Positions 56,515-64,000 of a DNA stretch of 64,000 nucleotides are shown here, piece after piece. Position numbers and translations under genes: made by a program. The notes beneath the pieces are model-generated. The model saw nothing but the letters and a program-made list of their open reading frames with translations. It was not told the DNA's origin and did not search any database. The stretch covers positions 33,746 through 97,745 of the IMG/VR virus record IMGVR_UViG_3300029882_000009; one strand, 5' to 3'. Position 1 is the first letter of the stretch. The number at the start of each line of letters is the position of its first letter. The stretch comes from a virus.

Positions 56515-57495
56515 ATATTTATTTCATATGAACAACAATCATAACAAGATGAAATAGCACTATTTAATTGTTAATAACTATCAACAAACGACAATCAATC
56601 AATAAGTGTGTTACGTGACACACTCTTGGAGTGCTTATATATATAGACCTTATAGATTTTACAAAATCAAGAAATCAATTAAATATGAAATATAGATTTA
56701 AAAATTGATAGGAAATAGGAAGAAATGGGTGAAACAAAAGAAGAATAATTATTGAAGAGTAGGTTATAGTATAGAGAAAACCGAATATGGGGTGTAAAAG
56801 CAAGATATATATATACATTGGAACATTTGTTTGTATATATAATATATATATTATATATATAATAAAAAAGAACTTAATATCATATATATATACCCCGGGG
56901 GGGTATCTTTAACCCTATATATACAATCTATATTTCATATGATCTTTTCCATTTTTTAGATTCTACTTTTCTCTAACTTATAAAAATCTATTTCTCAATA
57001 ATATTACGTTTTACAGTCTCTACGTGTGTAACCCCGTCAAGAGTGTGTCATACAACACACTTATCAAATCTCTCATTTACTAACACTTGTTGATACATAA
57101 CTTAACTTATTAAACTTTTTAAAAAAAATCGTTCATATGAAATATAGATTTTATTCTCAATAAATGTATCGTTAACTATCAACAATAACATTTTCCCTAT
57201 TTTCAATATTTTCAATACAGTTTTCTAATCACAAATCATCTAGGTGGAAAATTAAAGACCAACGACATTAATCCACAATGCCATTCTTTGCCGCCTCACG
57301 TCCGCGCACACACGATTAACAACAATTTACACACTATACGACCATTTATACTATCTCCTGACCATACAGAGCCATTTTTACAGGTATCAATACAAGAATA
57401 GGATATAAAGGATTACCAACTATCAAACCAACTATCAAACCAACTATCAAACCAACTATCAAACCAACTATCAAACCAACTATCAACTACCACCA
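56515..57495. other. AT-rich nested inverted-repeat region, candidate replication origin
   Basis: About 980 nt without genes. Three inverted pairs are nested: ATTTCATATGAAC 56521-56533 with 57131-57143 (13/13); 56602-56628 with 57038-57064 (24/27, each arm itself a GTGTG...CACAC hairpin); and ATATGAAATATAGATT 56683-56698 with 56925-56940 (16/16). The two outer pairs share a centre at 56832-56833. Near it lies a perfect 26-bp AT palindrome (56834-56859) and a C4G7 block (56893-56903). Six 12-bp iterons and a promoter follow on the right. This resembles origins that use palindromes, iterons and an AT-rich unwinding element. A telomere-resolution site is an alternative. Confidence 0.65.
57415..57486 (+). 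repeat. Six tandem 12-bp iterons
   Basis: ACCAACTATCAA repeated six times without error, ending nine bases before the -35 of the promoter for the 349-aa gene. The 12-bp period is close to one helical turn, as expected if an initiator or repressor binds each copy on one face. Confidence 0.95.
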
Positions 57496-57524
57496 TTGAC
57501 ATTTTTTGAATCACTCATTATAAT
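57496..57524 (+). promoter_or_regulatory. Consensus rightward promoter beside the iterons
   Basis: TTGACA (57496-57501), 17 nt, TATAAT (57519-57524): both consensus. It serves the gene at 57553, which has AAAGG as ribosome site. The iterons abut its upstream edge, suggesting autoregulation by the encoded protein. Confidence 0.9.
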
Positions 57525-57552
57525 AGTGTCACAAATCCAAAGGTTATACTCC

Positions 57553-58545
57553 ATGCCAAAATTAAAACAACCACCAAGTACAGATGATAACAATAGTGAT
57601 AATGAATTTGTTATTCACACAGATTCGTTTTACCAATATACTCCTGCCGATACTCCAACATTCAATAATTCATTGGATGAAATAAACAATTCATATATAT
57701 ATCACCTTCTTAGGGCACCATATGCCTTTAAAAGAGCACAGGAATATTTATCAATTCTTGAAAAACCCGAACAGTGTTTTCAATATCCTGTAACAGAAAT
57801 GTCTGTTAACCTACTCTTGTTAAAAACACCAACACCTTCTATTCAACCAGAACCATCACTAGAGATGTCTAATATTAACAGTAAACATAACACCACTGGG
57901 GTAATACTTCCAGGGTTTTATGCCGAGCCTATTAGATCGACACCATCATCGAATAACCTAACGGCTGTTAAAATAAATTACAGGCCACCTACTGTTGGTA
58001 AAACATACCTTCACTATCTTGTTAAAATTCTCAACTATCTTGATCAACCAATAATTAAACGTATGGGAATTTATGTTTTTCTTACTGACTACCATCATCT
58101 TCGAGCCAGAGACAAAAAACAAACCTATACCTTAATTGTTGTACCGGATATTGAAAGACCGTTTATTCCTTCGACATGGAATCAATTAACATTCGATAAT
58201 GGAAATGTACCAATAGATTCAGACCTACCCCTAATCGAATGCTTAAATGAAACTCACTTACAACCTCATAAAATAAAAACATATAATTACAAACAGTACA
58301 GACCAAAAACACTTATTAATAAAAATCTTAGCGACAATCTGAAGATTAAAAATCAACAATTGCCAAAACCATCAACCCTCAGTGTAATCAAACAACAAGA
58401 ACTTAGAATAAAACTTCGACACGAAACAACACCTATAACTCCTACTTCTACGACCGACATTGTAAAAGAATTGTTTAATGATAGACCATCGGAAGAAACT
58501 CCAGATATCCTAAAAGATCTTTTCAGACCATTTGAGAAAGAATAA
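57553..58545 (+). CDS. Orphan protein, 330 aa, possible iteron-binding factor
   Basis: ATG 57553 is the start; a TTG at 57496 is part of the promoter. Acidic start (STDDNNSDNEFVIHTDSFYQ), a central region with YLHYLVKILNYLDQPIIKRM, GIYVFLTDYHHLRARDKKQT and TLIVVPDIERPFIP, and a polar end (VKELFNDRPSEETPDILKDL). There is no known replication or transposition motif. Position beside iterons and palindromes suggests an initiator-like or control protein, by inference only. Confidence 0.7.
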   Translation: MPKLKQPPSTDDNNSDNEFVIHTDSFYQYTPADTPTFNNSLDEINNSYIYHLLRAPYAFKRAQEYLSILEKPEQCFQYPVTEMSVNLLLLKTPTPSIQPEPSLEMSNINSKHNTTGVILPGFYAEPIRSTPSSNNLTAVKINYRPPTVGKTYLHYLVKILNYLDQPIIKRMGIYVFLTDYHHLRARDKKQTYTLIVVPDIERPFIPSTWNQLTFDNGNVPIDSDLPLIECLNETHLQPHKIKTYNYKQYRPKTLINKNLSDNLKIKNQQLPKPSTLSVIKQQELRIKLRHETTPITPTSTTDIVKELFNDRPSEETPDILKDLFRPFEKE

Positions 58546-58549
58546 TTAA

Positions 58550-59059
58550 GTGAGAAAAACAGCAAAAATATTAATTGATGACATAAACCAAATTTTAATA
58601 AATGGAAATTTTACAATATATGAACATTCAGATTATTATAAAGTTAGTCGATCATTAACACAAGAAAACAGAGAATATAGAAACGCAACAAATAAACATA
58701 GACAGTTTTATGTTTTAGAATATATAGAATCTAAATGTTCTAATTATAACTATAATTATTCATTCATAATTGATTGTATATGTTCTAAATCTGGAACCGG
58801 TCCAACAACTTCTTATCTTTACAATATCGCAACAATATTGAAATATTTTGAGAATAACAAACATGAATATTTAATACCTGTAATAATAAACAACAACAAA
58901 ATTTACGGTAAAAATCCTTACGACTACCAACTCATATTGTTCTCTAGACATATTCCATCAATAAATGGATCTCTAGGTAAGTTAATCACCAATCTCACTT
59001 CAACAGATTTGTTCAAACTGGCCAACAAATTAGAGTGGAAAGAAAAACAGTCAGAGTAA
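58550..59059 (+). CDS. Orphan protein, 169 aa
   Basis: GTG start five bases after the previous stop, with a weak AGAAAG site. Very Asn/Tyr/Ile-rich (KCSNYNYNYSFIIDCICSKS, HEYLIPVIINNNKIYGKNPY). The segment FVLEYIESK-like beta strands then IPSINGSLGKLITNLTSTDL hints at an alpha/beta fold, but no family was recognised. Coupled to the 330-aa gene. Confidence 0.6.
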   Translation: MRKTAKILIDDINQILINGNFTIYEHSDYYKVSRSLTQENREYRNATNKHRQFYVLEYIESKCSNYNYNYSFIIDCICSKSGTGPTTSYLYNIATILKYFENNKHEYLIPVIINNNKIYGKNPYDYQLILFSRHIPSINGSLGKLITNLTSTDLFKLANKLEWKEKQSE

Positions 59060-59284
59060 CCATTCTTCAATACATGTGGCCATCTCTCCTGTTCTATCGC
59101 TCAGTCGGTCATATAGTGCCCTACACACTATCATAGGTCTTAAAACGCGTTACAACGCGATTATGAGCTTTTTACTCTTAATTGCAGAGTAACTCTTTAC
59201 ATACTTTGGAATAAAGAAATATTCTAAGTTTATACACTAACCCACATTTAATTTTTACCCTTAAAAATAATTTATAACAAACTG

Positions 59285-59313
59285 TTGATTTTTAACGTTA
59301 TTTATGGTATAGT
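59285..59313 (+). promoter_or_regulatory. Rightward promoter close to the HNH gene start
   Basis: TTGATT (59285-59290), 17 nt, TATAGT (59308-59313). Nine bases separate it from ATG 59323, so the message has almost no leader and no ribosome site. Confidence 0.65.
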
Positions 59314-59322
59314 ATACCTACA

Positions 59323-60000
59323 ATGGAACAAAAATTAAGAGCATCTATAATCAAGGCGTACAAAGGCCGCTGCCAGTATTGTGGCAGGGAGGGCGCTGAT
59401 CAGATTGAACATATACATCCTCAGTGTACAGGCGGTACTGACGACCTACTAAATCTAACTCTTGCTTGTCAACCTTGTAATCTGAAGAAGTCGGGCGACG
59501 AACTGCCTGAAGTTTATAAGGGATTGCTTATGATTGAAGCGCAGCGCAAACTCTCGTATATCCTTCAACTCATACAGTCAACACCAAGAACACCCAAGGT
59601 AAAAACACCGAAACCTATTCCAGTATACGAGTTCTCTTATCATCTAGGTTTTAACAAAAACCCGACAAACACAAATATTTTCAATGCAATATTTAGAGAC
59701 ATCCAAAGCAACCAATTAGATATTGATAATATAATCCTTGACTCTAGCTGGTTGTCACAAAACCACTACACAATCAGCGACTTTCAAAACTTCAAGGCTG
59801 ATATGACAATATATGGAAAATCTGATGGAAGAGATTGTGGTTTTGCATGGCGAAGTATGGAATTTCGTAGAAATCAGACATCAAACAATATCACAATCAA
59901 CAATGATTTTATTAAAACAATATTGTTGATTCCTTCTGAACTACGAAGTCAATTATTGGAAACCAACAAGTGTGTATCTGATACATACTATTTTAAGTAA
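59323..60000 (+). CDS. HNH endonuclease
   Basis: 225 aa. RCQYCGREGADQIEHIHPQC, TGGTDDLLNLTLACQPCNLK is a complete Cys4-HNH domain (C17, C20, H30, H32, N44, C49, C52). The C-terminal 130 residues are a separate domain (FEFSYHLGFN-like, DISDFQNFKADMTIYGKSDG) that may give DNA specificity. It could be a free-standing homing or a packaging/defence nuclease. It appears leaderless. Its 3' end leads into the next gene after 10 bases. Confidence 0.85.
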   Translation: MEQKLRASIIKAYKGRCQYCGREGADQIEHIHPQCTGGTDDLLNLTLACQPCNLKKSGDELPEVYKGLLMIEAQRKLSYILQLIQSTPRTPKVKTPKPIPVYEFSYHLGFNKNPTNTNIFNAIFRDIQSNQLDIDNIILDSSWLSQNHYTISDFQNFKADMTIYGKSDGRDCGFAWRSMEFRRNQTSNNITINNDFIKTILLIPSELRSQLLETNKCVSDTYYFK

Positions 60001-60010
60001 GGATAAAAGA

Positions 60011-60319
60011 ATGAATCACAAAATCAAGTTTACACCAACAGAAGATCAAGAACTAACCACAGCGCAGAACGTGCTCAACAATCTATTCAGCGAGGCAGAG
60101 CAGGGCCGATATAAAGAATGGGAACAGTACTTTATAGGCGCTCGTGATAGGGTAACAACTGTAAAAGAAGGACAAGACAATACTCAAATACTTCTATTTC
60201 ATTTAAGACTTGCCGTAACAGCGCTCAACACTCACAATAGTTTTCCAGTCCCATCTTTGGACACTAACAGTCATGCAATAGCCGCCATGTGTTCGGAAGT
60301 AATCAGAGATTTAACTTAG
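60011..60319 (+). CDS. hypothetical protein, 102 aa
   Basis: ATG 60011 with AAGGA upstream; the frame open from 59972 overlaps the HNH gene. Helical throughout (DQELTTAQNVLNNLFSEAEQ, LLFHLRLAVTALNTHNSF). Unknown function. Confidence 0.6.
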   Translation: MNHKIKFTPTEDQELTTAQNVLNNLFSEAEQGRYKEWEQYFIGARDRVTTVKEGQDNTQILLFHLRLAVTALNTHNSFPVPSLDTNSHAIAAMCSEVIRDLT

Positions 60320-60358
60320 ATAATGTTAAAATAATTTATCTAAAATTAACAAAAACTG

Positions 60359-60387
60359 TTGACAACTAACTCAATCTACGGTATAAT
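60359..60387 (+). promoter_or_regulatory. Consensus rightward promoter
   Basis: TTGACA (60359-60364), 17 nt, TATAAT (60382-60387). It starts the small-gene group at 60414, which has CGAGGTA as ribosome site. Confidence 0.9.
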
Positions 60388-60413
60388 AACCTTAGAAATA
60401 AACGAGGTACAGT

Positions 60414-60617
60414 ATGACACAAAATGAAGCAATAGATCATATTTTGTTGCAGTTAAACGATAAAATTCCCATGAGTGTTGATGCACTTATCGCCAACAAT
60501 CCCACTTTGACACAAGGGCAAATAGTAGGATGTCTTGTACTTGCTGAGATGAAAAACAAAGCACATAGATTACCCAACAATATGTTTTTGAAGGGAGTGT
60601 ATTGTCGTGACAATTAA
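60414..60617 (+). CDS. Small HTH-like protein, 67 aa
   Basis: First gene after a consensus promoter. NEAIDHILLQLNDKIPMSVD, ALIANNPTLTQGQIVGCLVL, AEMKNKAHRL has the helix spacing of a winged HTH, a possible regulator or host-protein binder. No family match was recognised. Confidence 0.6.
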   Translation: MTQNEAIDHILLQLNDKIPMSVDALIANNPTLTQGQIVGCLVLAEMKNKAHRLPNNMFLKGVYCRDN

Positions 60618-60864
60618 TGAGCACACTAATCCTGAAGACACTCTCATAAAAGCCTATGAGACTCGCGGGTCTAAATATCGTATTGAAATTTGGCACCGTG
60701 TAGTCAATAACCTGTACGATTACCGAGAGTTCACCAGCGGTTCTTTAGTAGGATGCGGAGGGCCATATACACTATCAGACGTAATGACTCGTGTTAATCA
60801 AACGATTCGATACGCAGCCGGAACTGGACCGGGAAGTCAGAATTATAAGGAGGTTAAAATATGA
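60607..60864 (+). CDS. hypothetical protein, 85 aa, GTG start
   Basis: GTG 60607 overlaps the previous gene; GGGAG lies nine bases upstream. YETRGSKYRIEIWHRVVNNL, YDYREFTSGSLVGCGGPYTL gives a beta-rich small domain. The stop overlaps the next ATG (ATGA). Unknown function. Confidence 0.6.
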   Translation: MTINEHTNPEDTLIKAYETRGSKYRIEIWHRVVNNLYDYREFTSGSLVGCGGPYTLSDVMTRVNQTIRYAAGTGPGSQNYKEVKI

Positions 60865-61010
60865 ATTGTTTTGTAGTTATCAGATTTACCAACGGCAATT
60901 ATGGAGTTAAAGATATTCGTGATGGTGTTTATGTCACTGGTGGAATGACTCTAAAACAAGCTTCTGAATATGCAGACCGCAGGAATCTTAGAATGGCATG
61001 GGGTAAATAA
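60861..61010 (+). CDS. hypothetical protein, 49 aa
   Basis: AAGGAGG lies six to seven bases before the ATG, which overlaps the previous stop. MNCFVVIRFTNGNYGVKDIR, MTLKQASEYADRRN is a tiny beta-beta-alpha domain. Unknown function. Confidence 0.55.
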   Translation: MNCFVVIRFTNGNYGVKDIRDGVYVTGGMTLKQASEYADRRNLRMAWGK

Positions 61011-61011
61011 A

Positions 61012-61266
61012 ATGGCAACAATAAAAATAGATGTAGGTGATATGGCACCATGCACAGAGATGAGACTATCTAGATATATGCAATTAATGCAAATTGGATT
61101 GGTTGTACGGCGACCAATGGACAGAAGTATTGTAGGTAAAATTATAGGATTTTCAAAACGAGGTTATGGGTGGGTAGATGTAGAGTGTATTCCACGAAAC
61201 ACATCTGGAAGAATTACCTATAAAAACAACTTGCTATATGACTGGGAAATTGTCTACGAAAATTAA
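61012..61266 (+). CDS. hypothetical protein, 84 aa
   Basis: ATG 61012 follows the previous stop by one base. APCTEMRLSRYMQLMQIG, LVVRRPMDRSIVGKIIGFSK and KNNLLYDWEIVYEN form an SH3-like or small beta barrel pattern. The longer frame from 60970 overlaps the upstream gene. Unknown function. Confidence 0.6.
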   Translation: MATIKIDVGDMAPCTEMRLSRYMQLMQIGLVVRRPMDRSIVGKIIGFSKRGYGWVDVECIPRNTSGRITYKNNLLYDWEIVYEN

Positions 61267-61324
61267 CCACAAAAATAATTATAGAAAATTGTTAAAAACA
61301 CTAGTATTTTAATAATATCTGTAG

Positions 61325-61330
61325 TATAAT
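61325..61330 (+). promoter_or_regulatory. -10 element before the DUF932 gene
   Basis: TATAAT, followed by AACGGTAGAAATAA, nearly the same text that follows the promoter at 60382 (AACCTTAGAAATAA). The -35 is weak. The similarity of the start regions supports it as a promoter of the same class. Confidence 0.55.
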
Positions 61331-61365
61331 AACGGTAGAAATAACACTTACGAAGGAAACATAAA

Positions 61366-62508
61366 ATGACCACCGCAACGACAGAATTAACAGTAGCACC
61401 ATTCGAATTCAGCCCAATTCCAGAGGATCGTCTTTGGTCTAACTGGCCCCAACCAATTGCTATCAAAACCCACATTCGTGATTTGCAGGTAGAACCTGTC
61501 TCTGATGATTTTCTCAGGTTCACCGTACAGGAAACCGGTGAAGACGGGATTCTTGCCCCAGTTAGTGCAGGAATCGCCACAAATGAAGCTCTGACAAACC
61601 TATCTCTCAGCGCCATATTCCCACCGGAGTTTGTGTCAAAATTGCCAACTCCTCTTCGTGCATCGGTCATTAATGAGCGTATCACGAATCAAGCGCTAAC
61701 ATCTAAACGTAAGGATGATACCTACACTCTTGTCCGCGAAGGCGCAAAAGTTGTGTCTATCCTACCTGGCCGTCGTGATCTTTTACCTTACGATCAGACA
61801 ACAGAGCGGGTTTTTCAACTTCTAGACTCTCGGTATTCCGATATTGAAGTAAAGTATGCCAATGTCACGAATGAAGGACTAAGCGCTCGATTCTTGGTCC
61901 CGAACCACCAAGAAATAATCACGCCAGCGCTGGGGGATGTTATGTCTTTTGGCGTAGAACTCACCCAGAACTATGGGGGCCATATCAACCTCGATCTTTA
62001 TACTCAGCGGCTTGTATGCCTCAATGGTATGCAAAAGAAGGGCTCACAGTTCCGATGGGGAAAAGGGGAATCAGGCGGAACGGTAGAGCAGCAACTTGAA
62101 TGGCTACAAGAAGGTGTAAACTTCGCAGTACGTGAATTTGCCAACCTCAGTGAAAAGGCTCGTCTAATGGCAAATACAAGAGCTATCGGTGATACTCAGG
62201 ACCCACAGGAAGTATTGCGCAATCGAATGCGAGCTATGGGAGTTTCCGCTCGTTACTTCGATCAAATTTGGGCAGCGTATCTTGAAGAGCCAGGCCAGAG
62301 TGAATGGCACCTTTTGAACGCTTTTACTCGTGTTGCCACTCATAACCTCAATCGCTCTGAAGGTACTACCCTTCAGCGTCAAGCTGGTGATTGGACTTCT
62401 GGATTTGAGATTGTTACAGCGACATTGCCGAGGGTTACGGCGAACCGCGTACATGCTCATATCATAGATACGATTCCGGTTCTAGAAGGTGAGTTTGTCG
62501 CAGCTTAA
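61366..62508 (+). CDS. DUF932-family protein, 380 aa
   Basis: ATG 61366 has GAAGGAAAC upstream. RRDLLPYDQTTERVFQLLDS, LGDVMSFGVELTQNYGGHIN, LDLYTQRLVCLNGMQKKG and a long helical end are the layout of phage and plasmid DUF932 proteins. Their role is unknown, though they are often near replication genes. G+C and Arg content are higher than in the genes to the left. A short hairpin follows. Confidence 0.8.
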   Translation: MTTATTELTVAPFEFSPIPEDRLWSNWPQPIAIKTHIRDLQVEPVSDDFLRFTVQETGEDGILAPVSAGIATNEALTNLSLSAIFPPEFVSKLPTPLRASVINERITNQALTSKRKDDTYTLVREGAKVVSILPGRRDLLPYDQTTERVFQLLDSRYSDIEVKYANVTNEGLSARFLVPNHQEIITPALGDVMSFGVELTQNYGGHINLDLYTQRLVCLNGMQKKGSQFRWGKGESGGTVEQQLEWLQEGVNFAVREFANLSEKARLMANTRAIGDTQDPQEVLRNRMRAMGVSARYFDQIWAAYLEEPGQSEWHLLNAFTRVATHNLNRSEGTTLQRQAGDWTSGFEIVTATLPRVTANRVHAHIIDTIPVLEGEFVAA

Positions 62509-62522
62509 CTTCAAATAATGGT

Positions 62523-62545
62523 TGGCAGTTATCCATAAACTGCCA
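62523..62545 (+). promoter_or_regulatory. Intergenic hairpin after DUF932
   Basis: TGGCAGTT - atccata - AACTGCCA (8 bp, 7-nt loop) between the DUF932 stop and the next ATG. Similar in position to the hairpins at 49.7-53.6 kb but with a different loop and flanks. There is no U-run, so not an obvious terminator. Confidence 0.5.
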
Positions 62546-62557
62546 GAAAGATAAAAA

Positions 62558-62902
62558 ATGATCAAGAATCTAACACCGCACGTAATTAACATAGTTGAGC
62601 CGGGTTACGACATCAAGTCATTCCCCTCCATTGGGGTTGCTCGGTTATTTGTTCAATATAAATTTACAGGACAAGTATTGGGAATTCCAGTAAAAAGTGC
62701 ATCGTTCGGGGAAATTGAAGGATTACCTGAATATGACGGAAAGAGTATGTATATAACGTCAGCGATGGTCGCTGAGGCAGCATGGAGATTAGGGCGCCAT
62801 GACGTTTATAGTCCAGGACAGCTTGTAAGAGATGACGCTGGGGTGATAGTTGGTTGTGAGTGTTTACTCGCTAATCCGAATGGAGGATTTGTAAATGAAT
62901 AA
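62558..62902 (+). CDS. Conserved phage protein, 114 aa
   Basis: MIKNLTPHVINIVEPGYDIK and YITSAMVAEAAWRLGRHDVY, SPGQLVRDDAGVIVGCECLL match a recurring phage family: a NLTPHxIxI start and ITSxxVAxAAxRxGRxDxxxPGxxVRDxxGxIxGC. Function unknown. Overlaps the next gene by eight bases. Confidence 0.78.
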   Translation: MIKNLTPHVINIVEPGYDIKSFPSIGVARLFVQYKFTGQVLGIPVKSASFGEIEGLPEYDGKSMYITSAMVAEAAWRLGRHDVYSPGQLVRDDAGVIVGCECLLANPNGGFVNE

Positions 62903-63314
62903 TCCTATTTACACTATCAATCTTGGAAATGAAGCGGGGGCCAGTTTTTATAATGGTGGATGGGCAAAATCTATTACGGCGATAGATAAAACTAAAAATA
63001 ATGGATATTCTCTCATTGGAGAATTTTGCCTTAAAAATCTTGCCGGTCATACTCCTGGCCTATACCTTGTGTGTGACAAATCAGGATCAAGAAAAAATGT
63101 AGTTGACAAATATACATTATTGTCAATTTCTCCGGAAGGTACTGTTCAGATTCTTCAAACTGTTACAGGAAAGTCAGGATATACGCGAGGGCAAACAGGA
63201 TCAGACTGGGCAGTACAGTTATGGGAAGTGATAGAAGTTGCACTTGTTGCAATTGACGAATATAAACTGATCACAGCTCAACTTCTAATAGTTGCTAGAT
63301 CTATTCAAAACTAG
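62895..63314 (+). CDS. hypothetical protein, 139 aa
   Basis: Starts inside the end of the previous gene. AGASFYNGGWAKSITAIDKT, LYLVCDKSGSRKNVVDKYTL and a C-terminal hydrophobic helix (LWEVIEVALVAIDEYKLITA). No family was recognised. Confidence 0.6.
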   Translation: MNNPIYTINLGNEAGASFYNGGWAKSITAIDKTKNNGYSLIGEFCLKNLAGHTPGLYLVCDKSGSRKNVVDKYTLLSISPEGTVQILQTVTGKSGYTRGQTGSDWAVQLWEVIEVALVAIDEYKLITAQLLIVARSIQN

Positions 63315-63326
63315 CGGAGTTTAAAA

Positions 63327-64000
63327 ATGATAAAAATAGAAGAAATCACTCTTTCGAAAGGCAGCCACAAATCTATTGAAGACGGTATGTGTGTTATGGA
63401 AGCTGCATCTTATATTGCAAATGAGCCATATTCAGACCATCCTTCCTGTGTATGTCCGGTAATTGCATCTTTTTGCAGGGTTTGGAATGACAATCTACCA
63501 AACAATGCTGAACGTGATAAGTGGATAAAACCACTATTATCGAAATTGATTGGAACTGTTAACGATAATAAAATACAAAAGCGGGCGTATATTTGTGCGG
63601 ATTTTGCAGTACGGCAATTCGCTGCAGTTGCTTTTGAGTTTGTAAAGTTACCAGAAGAGGCTAAAAAACTACGGGAATTGCCCCCCATAGTTGATGTTGA
63701 GTCGGCAGAGTCGGCACGGTTGGCGGCAGAGTCGGCACGGTCGGCAGTGTCGGCATGGTCGGCACGGTTGGCGGCATGGTCGGCACGGTCGGCACGGTCG
63801 GCAGAGTCGGCACGGTTGGCGGCATGGTCGGCAGAGTCGGCACGGTCGGCAGAGTCGGCACGGTTGGCGGCAGTGTCGGCAGAGTCGGCACGGTTGGCGG
63901 CAGTGTCGGCAGAGTCGGCACGGTCGGCAGAGTCGGCACGGTTGGCGGCATGGTCGGCAGAGTCGGCACGGTCGGCAGAGTCGGCACGGTTGGCGGCATG
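63327..64000 (+). CDS. Conserved phage protein with Ala/Ser-rich repeat tail (partial)
   Basis: ATG 63327 with CGGAG upstream; it runs off the right edge. The first about 120 residues (EEITLSKGSHKSIEDGMCVM, EAASYIANEPYSDHPSCVCP, VIASFCRVWNDNLPNN) match a common phage protein that opens with a Gly-Ser-His then EDGMCVMEA-xY and a C-x-CPVI-xF motif. The rest is a repeat of short units (ESARLAA, WSAESARSA) encoded by GC-rich DNA. In relatives the end is also Ala-rich, but here it is a near-perfect tandem array and its end is not visible. Confidence 0.8.
   Translation, partial: MIKIEEITLSKGSHKSIEDGMCVMEAASYIANEPYSDHPSCVCPVIASFCRVWNDNLPNNAERDKWIKPLLSKLIGTVNDNKIQKRAYICADFAVRQFAAVAFEFVKLPEEAKKLRELPPIVDVESAESARLAAESARSAVSAWSARLAAWSARSARSAESARLAAWSAESARSAESARLAAVSAESARLAAVSAESARSAESARLAAWSAESARSAESARLAA
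63699..64000 (+). repeat. GC-rich short tandem repeat inside the last gene
   Basis: Interleaved units GAGTCGGCA, CGGTCGGCA, CGGTTGGCGGCA and TGGTCGGCA repeat to the window edge, in frame with the gene (S-A, R-S-A, R-L-A-A). Base composition is far more GC-rich than the surrounding 40% or so. The array lacks stop codons on both strands, producing a spurious antisense frame. Confidence 0.92.

Noticed and set aside
57415-57486. CRISPR-like array
   Set aside because: The 12-bp units are directly joined with no spacers and no cas genes are present; iterons are the better reading.
57496-57552. TTG start extending the 330-aa gene by 19 codons
   Set aside because: This stretch is the consensus promoter and its start region; ATG 57553 has its own ribosome site.
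63661-63999. Minus-strand frame of P-T-V-P-T-L repeats
   Set aside because: Antisense of the GC-rich repeat in the last rightward gene; low-complexity artefact.

Overview
This window is part of the genome of a tailed double-stranded DNA phage (Caudoviricetes). The evidence is a complete head, tail and packaging gene set: terminase, DUF935-type portal, capsid protease and scaffold, major capsid protein, head-tail connectors, major tail protein, tape measure and fibre-like proteins. One tail tube gene, a 2027-codon tape measure gene and no visible sheath or baseplate-wedge genes suggest a long non-contractile tail (siphovirus type). A GH108 endolysin, a spanin-like protein, heptosyltransferase-like and GmhA-like genes, and signal peptides ending AQ or AAP suggest a Gram-negative host. 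The host phylum cannot be fixed from the sequence. I saw no tRNA gene, integrase or transposase.

Layout. Positions 1-4250 (+) are tightly overlapping nucleotide and DNA metabolism genes: a thymidylate-kinase-like fusion, a DHH phosphoesterase, dCMP deaminase and a RecU-like nuclease. Positions 4275-48.6 kb (-) are the late block, read right to left: repressor-like and small genes, two stand-alone transcription units (one a candidate 350-nt structured RNA), terminase, portal, protease-scaffold, capsid, connectors, a secreted SGNH esterase, a glycan-modification cassette, tail genes, tape measure, fibres, and a lysis region with the endolysin and an intein-bearing HNH protein. Positions 48.6-49.57 kb are a divergent control region with a strong rightward promoter. 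Positions 49.57-55.3 kb (+) carry small early genes separated by a repeated hairpin element, including a pentapeptide-repeat/amidoligase fusion followed by two gamma-glutamylcyclotransferase-like genes. Positions 55.4-59.1 kb (+) hold three AT-rich orphan genes around a roughly 1-kb non-coding region of nested inverted repeats and six 12-bp iterons, a candidate replication origin. Positions 59.3-64 kb (+) hold an HNH nuclease, DUF932 and conserved small phage proteins, ending inside an Ala/Ser-repeat gene.

How it works together. A LexA/CI-like S24 protein and a small HTH protein read leftward face a rightward promoter that has a palindrome in its spacer. The late block makes the particle. The glycosyltransferase, methyltransferase and isomerase genes inside it probably decorate the particle or the host surface. 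An Acb2/Tad1-like nucleotide sponge and a 2H-phosphoesterase domain point to defence against cyclic-nucleotide immunity.

Most unusual features: (1) an intein inside an HNH protein whose linker DNA encodes, on the opposite strand, a decayed zinc-ribbon/HNH homing-endonuclease-like protein; (2) a stand-alone structured RNA upstream of the small terminase gene; (3) a five-copy covarying intergenic hairpin with loop YTAAYCA; (4) the nested-palindrome origin candidate. Several promoters lie so close to start codons that leaderless messages are likely.
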